Of a DNA stretch of 64,000 nt, positions 62,651-64,000 are shown one piece after another. Source of the stretch: Hymenobacter aerilatus (GTDB lineage: Bacteria > Bacteroidota > Bacteroidia > Cytophagales > Hymenobacteraceae); contig NZ_CP095053.1 of NCBI RefSeq assembly GCF_022921095.1, positions 3,886,501 to 3,950,500 on the forward strand. Reading direction: 5' to 3'. A program made the position numbers and the translations under genes. The notes beneath the pieces were generated by a model, which saw only the letters and a list, made by a program, of their open reading frames with translations, made no database searches and was not told the DNA's origin. Within the stretch, counting starts at the first letter, position 1; each line of letters begins with the position of its first letter.

Positions 62651-64000
62651 TTGAAACGTCGTGATTTTGTGGGACTGACTGGCCTCGCGGCTGGCTCCCT
62701 TTTACTACCCAGCATCCCCGGTTTCGGCAGCGGCTTGTTGGTGTCACCGGAGCGCCTGCTGGAGCCCGGCCTAGACGTGGCGCTGAAAAAGCGCCTGGCC
62801 GATGTAGCGCTGAATGCCGCCAAATCGGCGGGGGCTACCTACGCCGACGTGCGCATTGGTCGCTACCTCAACCAAGGTATTTTCACCCGCGAAAAGCAGG
62901 TGCAGAACATTGCTAGCAGCGAAAGCCAAGGCGTTGGCGTGCGAGTTATTGCCAATGGCACCTGGGGCTTTGCCTCTACCAACCAGATAACCGACGAAGG
63001 CATTGCCAAAGCCGCGCAACTGGCCGTAGCCATCGCCAAGGCCAACAGCAAGGTGCAAAAGGAGCCCGTGAAGCTGGTGCCGCAGAAAGGCTACGGCACG
63101 GTGTCGTGGAAAACGCCCATCACGCAGAATGCTTTTGAGGTACCCATTGCCCAGAAGGTAGATTTGCTGATGGAAACCAACGCCAAGGCCCTGGCCGGCG
63201 GCGCGTCGTTTGTGAACTCAGCGCTGTTTCAGGTGAACGAGCAGAAGTATTTTGCTAGCACCGATGGCTCCTACATCGACCAGGATATTCACCGCATCTG
63301 GCCTACCTTCACTGTTACGGCCATCGACCGGGCTTCGGGCAAGTTCCGCTCGCGGCCTTCTATGAGTGCGTCGATGGGCCTGGGCTACGAGTATCTCACG
63401 CCCAGCGCCAAGGAGAAAATTGCCGGGCCAGCCGGCTCCGATGTAATTGGCTACAAGCAGCGCTACGACATTCTGGAAGACGTGACCAATGCCACCAAAC
63501 AGGTGAAGCAGAAGCTCACGGCTAAGTCGGTGACGCCCGGCAAGTACGACCTCGTACTCGACCCCCACCACTTGGGCCTGACCATTCACGAATCGGTAGG
63601 GCACCCTTTGGAGCTGGACCGCGTGCTGGGCTACGAGGCCAACTATGCCGGCACCTCCTTTGCCGACCTCCAGTGGAAAGCCAAGAACATTCCGTACGGC
63701 TCGAAGGCCGTAAACATTGTGGCCGATAAGCTGCAACCGGGCTCGTTGGGTGCCGTGGGCTACGACGACGAAGGCGTGAAAACTAAGCGCTGGGACCTGA
63801 TCAAAGAAGGCAAGCTGGTAGATTACCAGAAAATCCGCGACCAGGCGCACATAGTGGGCCAGAACGAGTCGGATGGGTGCTGCTACGCGCAGTCGTGGCA
63901 GGATGTGCAGTTCCAACGCATGCCCAACGTGAGTTTGAAACCCGGCAAGGCCAAGCTGAGCGTAGACGACATGGTGAAGGGTATCGACAAGGGCATTTAC
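62651..64000 (+). CDS. tldD: TldD family metalloprotease with twin-arginine-like leader, paralogue 2 (partial)
   Basis: The frame starts with TTG at 62651 and runs 450 codons to the right edge without a stop. The start KRRDFVGLTGLAAGSLLLP is nearly the same as in paralogue 1, again a Tat-like signal, and the start codon is again TTG. The zinc motif is HESVGH at 313-318, with DGCCYAQSWQDVQFQRMPN further on. Most residues match paralogue 1. A second TldE may lie beyond the edge. The leader is followed by GSGLLVSPERLLEPG. Confidence 0.88.
   Translation, partial: MKRRDFVGLTGLAAGSLLLPSIPGFGSGLLVSPERLLEPGLDVALKKRLADVALNAAKSAGATYADVRIGRYLNQGIFTREKQVQNIASSESQGVGVRVIANGTWGFASTNQITDEGIAKAAQLAVAIAKANSKVQKEPVKLVPQKGYGTVSWKTPITQNAFEVPIAQKVDLLMETNAKALAGGASFVNSALFQVNEQKYFASTDGSYIDQDIHRIWPTFTVTAIDRASGKFRSRPSMSASMGLGYEYLTPSAKEKIAGPAGSDVIGYKQRYDILEDVTNATKQVKQKLTAKSVTPGKYDLVLDPHHLGLTIHESVGHPLELDRVLGYEANYAGTSFADLQWKAKNIPYGSKAVNIVADKLQPGSLGAVGYDDEGVKTKRWDLIKEGKLVDYQKIRDQAHIVGQNESDGCCYAQSWQDVQFQRMPNVSLKPGKAKLSVDDMVKGIDKGIY

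Overview
The window looks like a chromosomal segment of a GC-rich member of the Bacteroidota, most likely Hymenobacter or a close relative in the Cytophagales. The evidence is two SusC/SusD pairs, an ECF sigma/FecR/SusC cascade, two proteins with type IX secretion (T9SS) sorting domains, a head-GIN domain protein, many lipoproteins and almost no Shine-Dalgarno sequences. The genus is inferred from gene style and base composition, not from a marker gene. I saw no rRNA, tRNA, CRISPR array, transposase or phage gene.

Left part (1-12.8 kb): an RlpA-like protein cut by the window edge, a DUF72 protein, a frameshifted outer-membrane gene, a secreted T9SS metalloprotease, a FabH-type ketoacyl-ACP synthase III, a head-GIN protein, an OprB-like porin and a penicillin acylase family enzyme. 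A leftward glycan locus follows (12.8-22.7 kb): SusC, SusD, a YdcF-like protein, a GH92 alpha-mannosidase and a GH29 alpha-L-fucosidase.

Middle (23-41 kb): a T9SS protein, a lipoprotein lipase-like hydrolase, a BlaI/M56-TonB pair with a clear operator, two tandem paralogous lipoproteins of unknown function, and a tripartite drug-efflux cluster (tolC, uspA, emrA, emrB). The efflux cluster is interrupted by an oppositely oriented four-helix-bundle gene flanked by inverted repeats. A sigma-54 activator is divergent from tolC. A YgiB-like/YgiC-like pair and a Gfo/Idh/MocA oxidoreductase follow.

Right part (41.5-64 kb): a second glycan locus under an ECF sigma/FecR pair (SusC with STN domain, SusD, LamG lipoprotein, GH130 lipoprotein, FucP-type sugar permease), a McrB/McrC type IV restriction system, a TonB siderophore receptor with a PepSY membrane protein, and a TldD-TldE-TldD cluster cut by the right edge. 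Both glycan loci carry enzymes from families active on mannosides, so they may act on related mannose-rich or N-glycan substrates (inference).

The most striking non-genic content is a set of long palindromes. Seven copies of a roughly 100-135 bp element follow stop codons, with arms that vary between copies but match within each copy. Four GC-rich hairpins occur only at 47.2-52.8 kb, and one large nested inverted repeat precedes the blaI gene. The hexamer CTACCC/GGGTAG also appears strongly over-represented.
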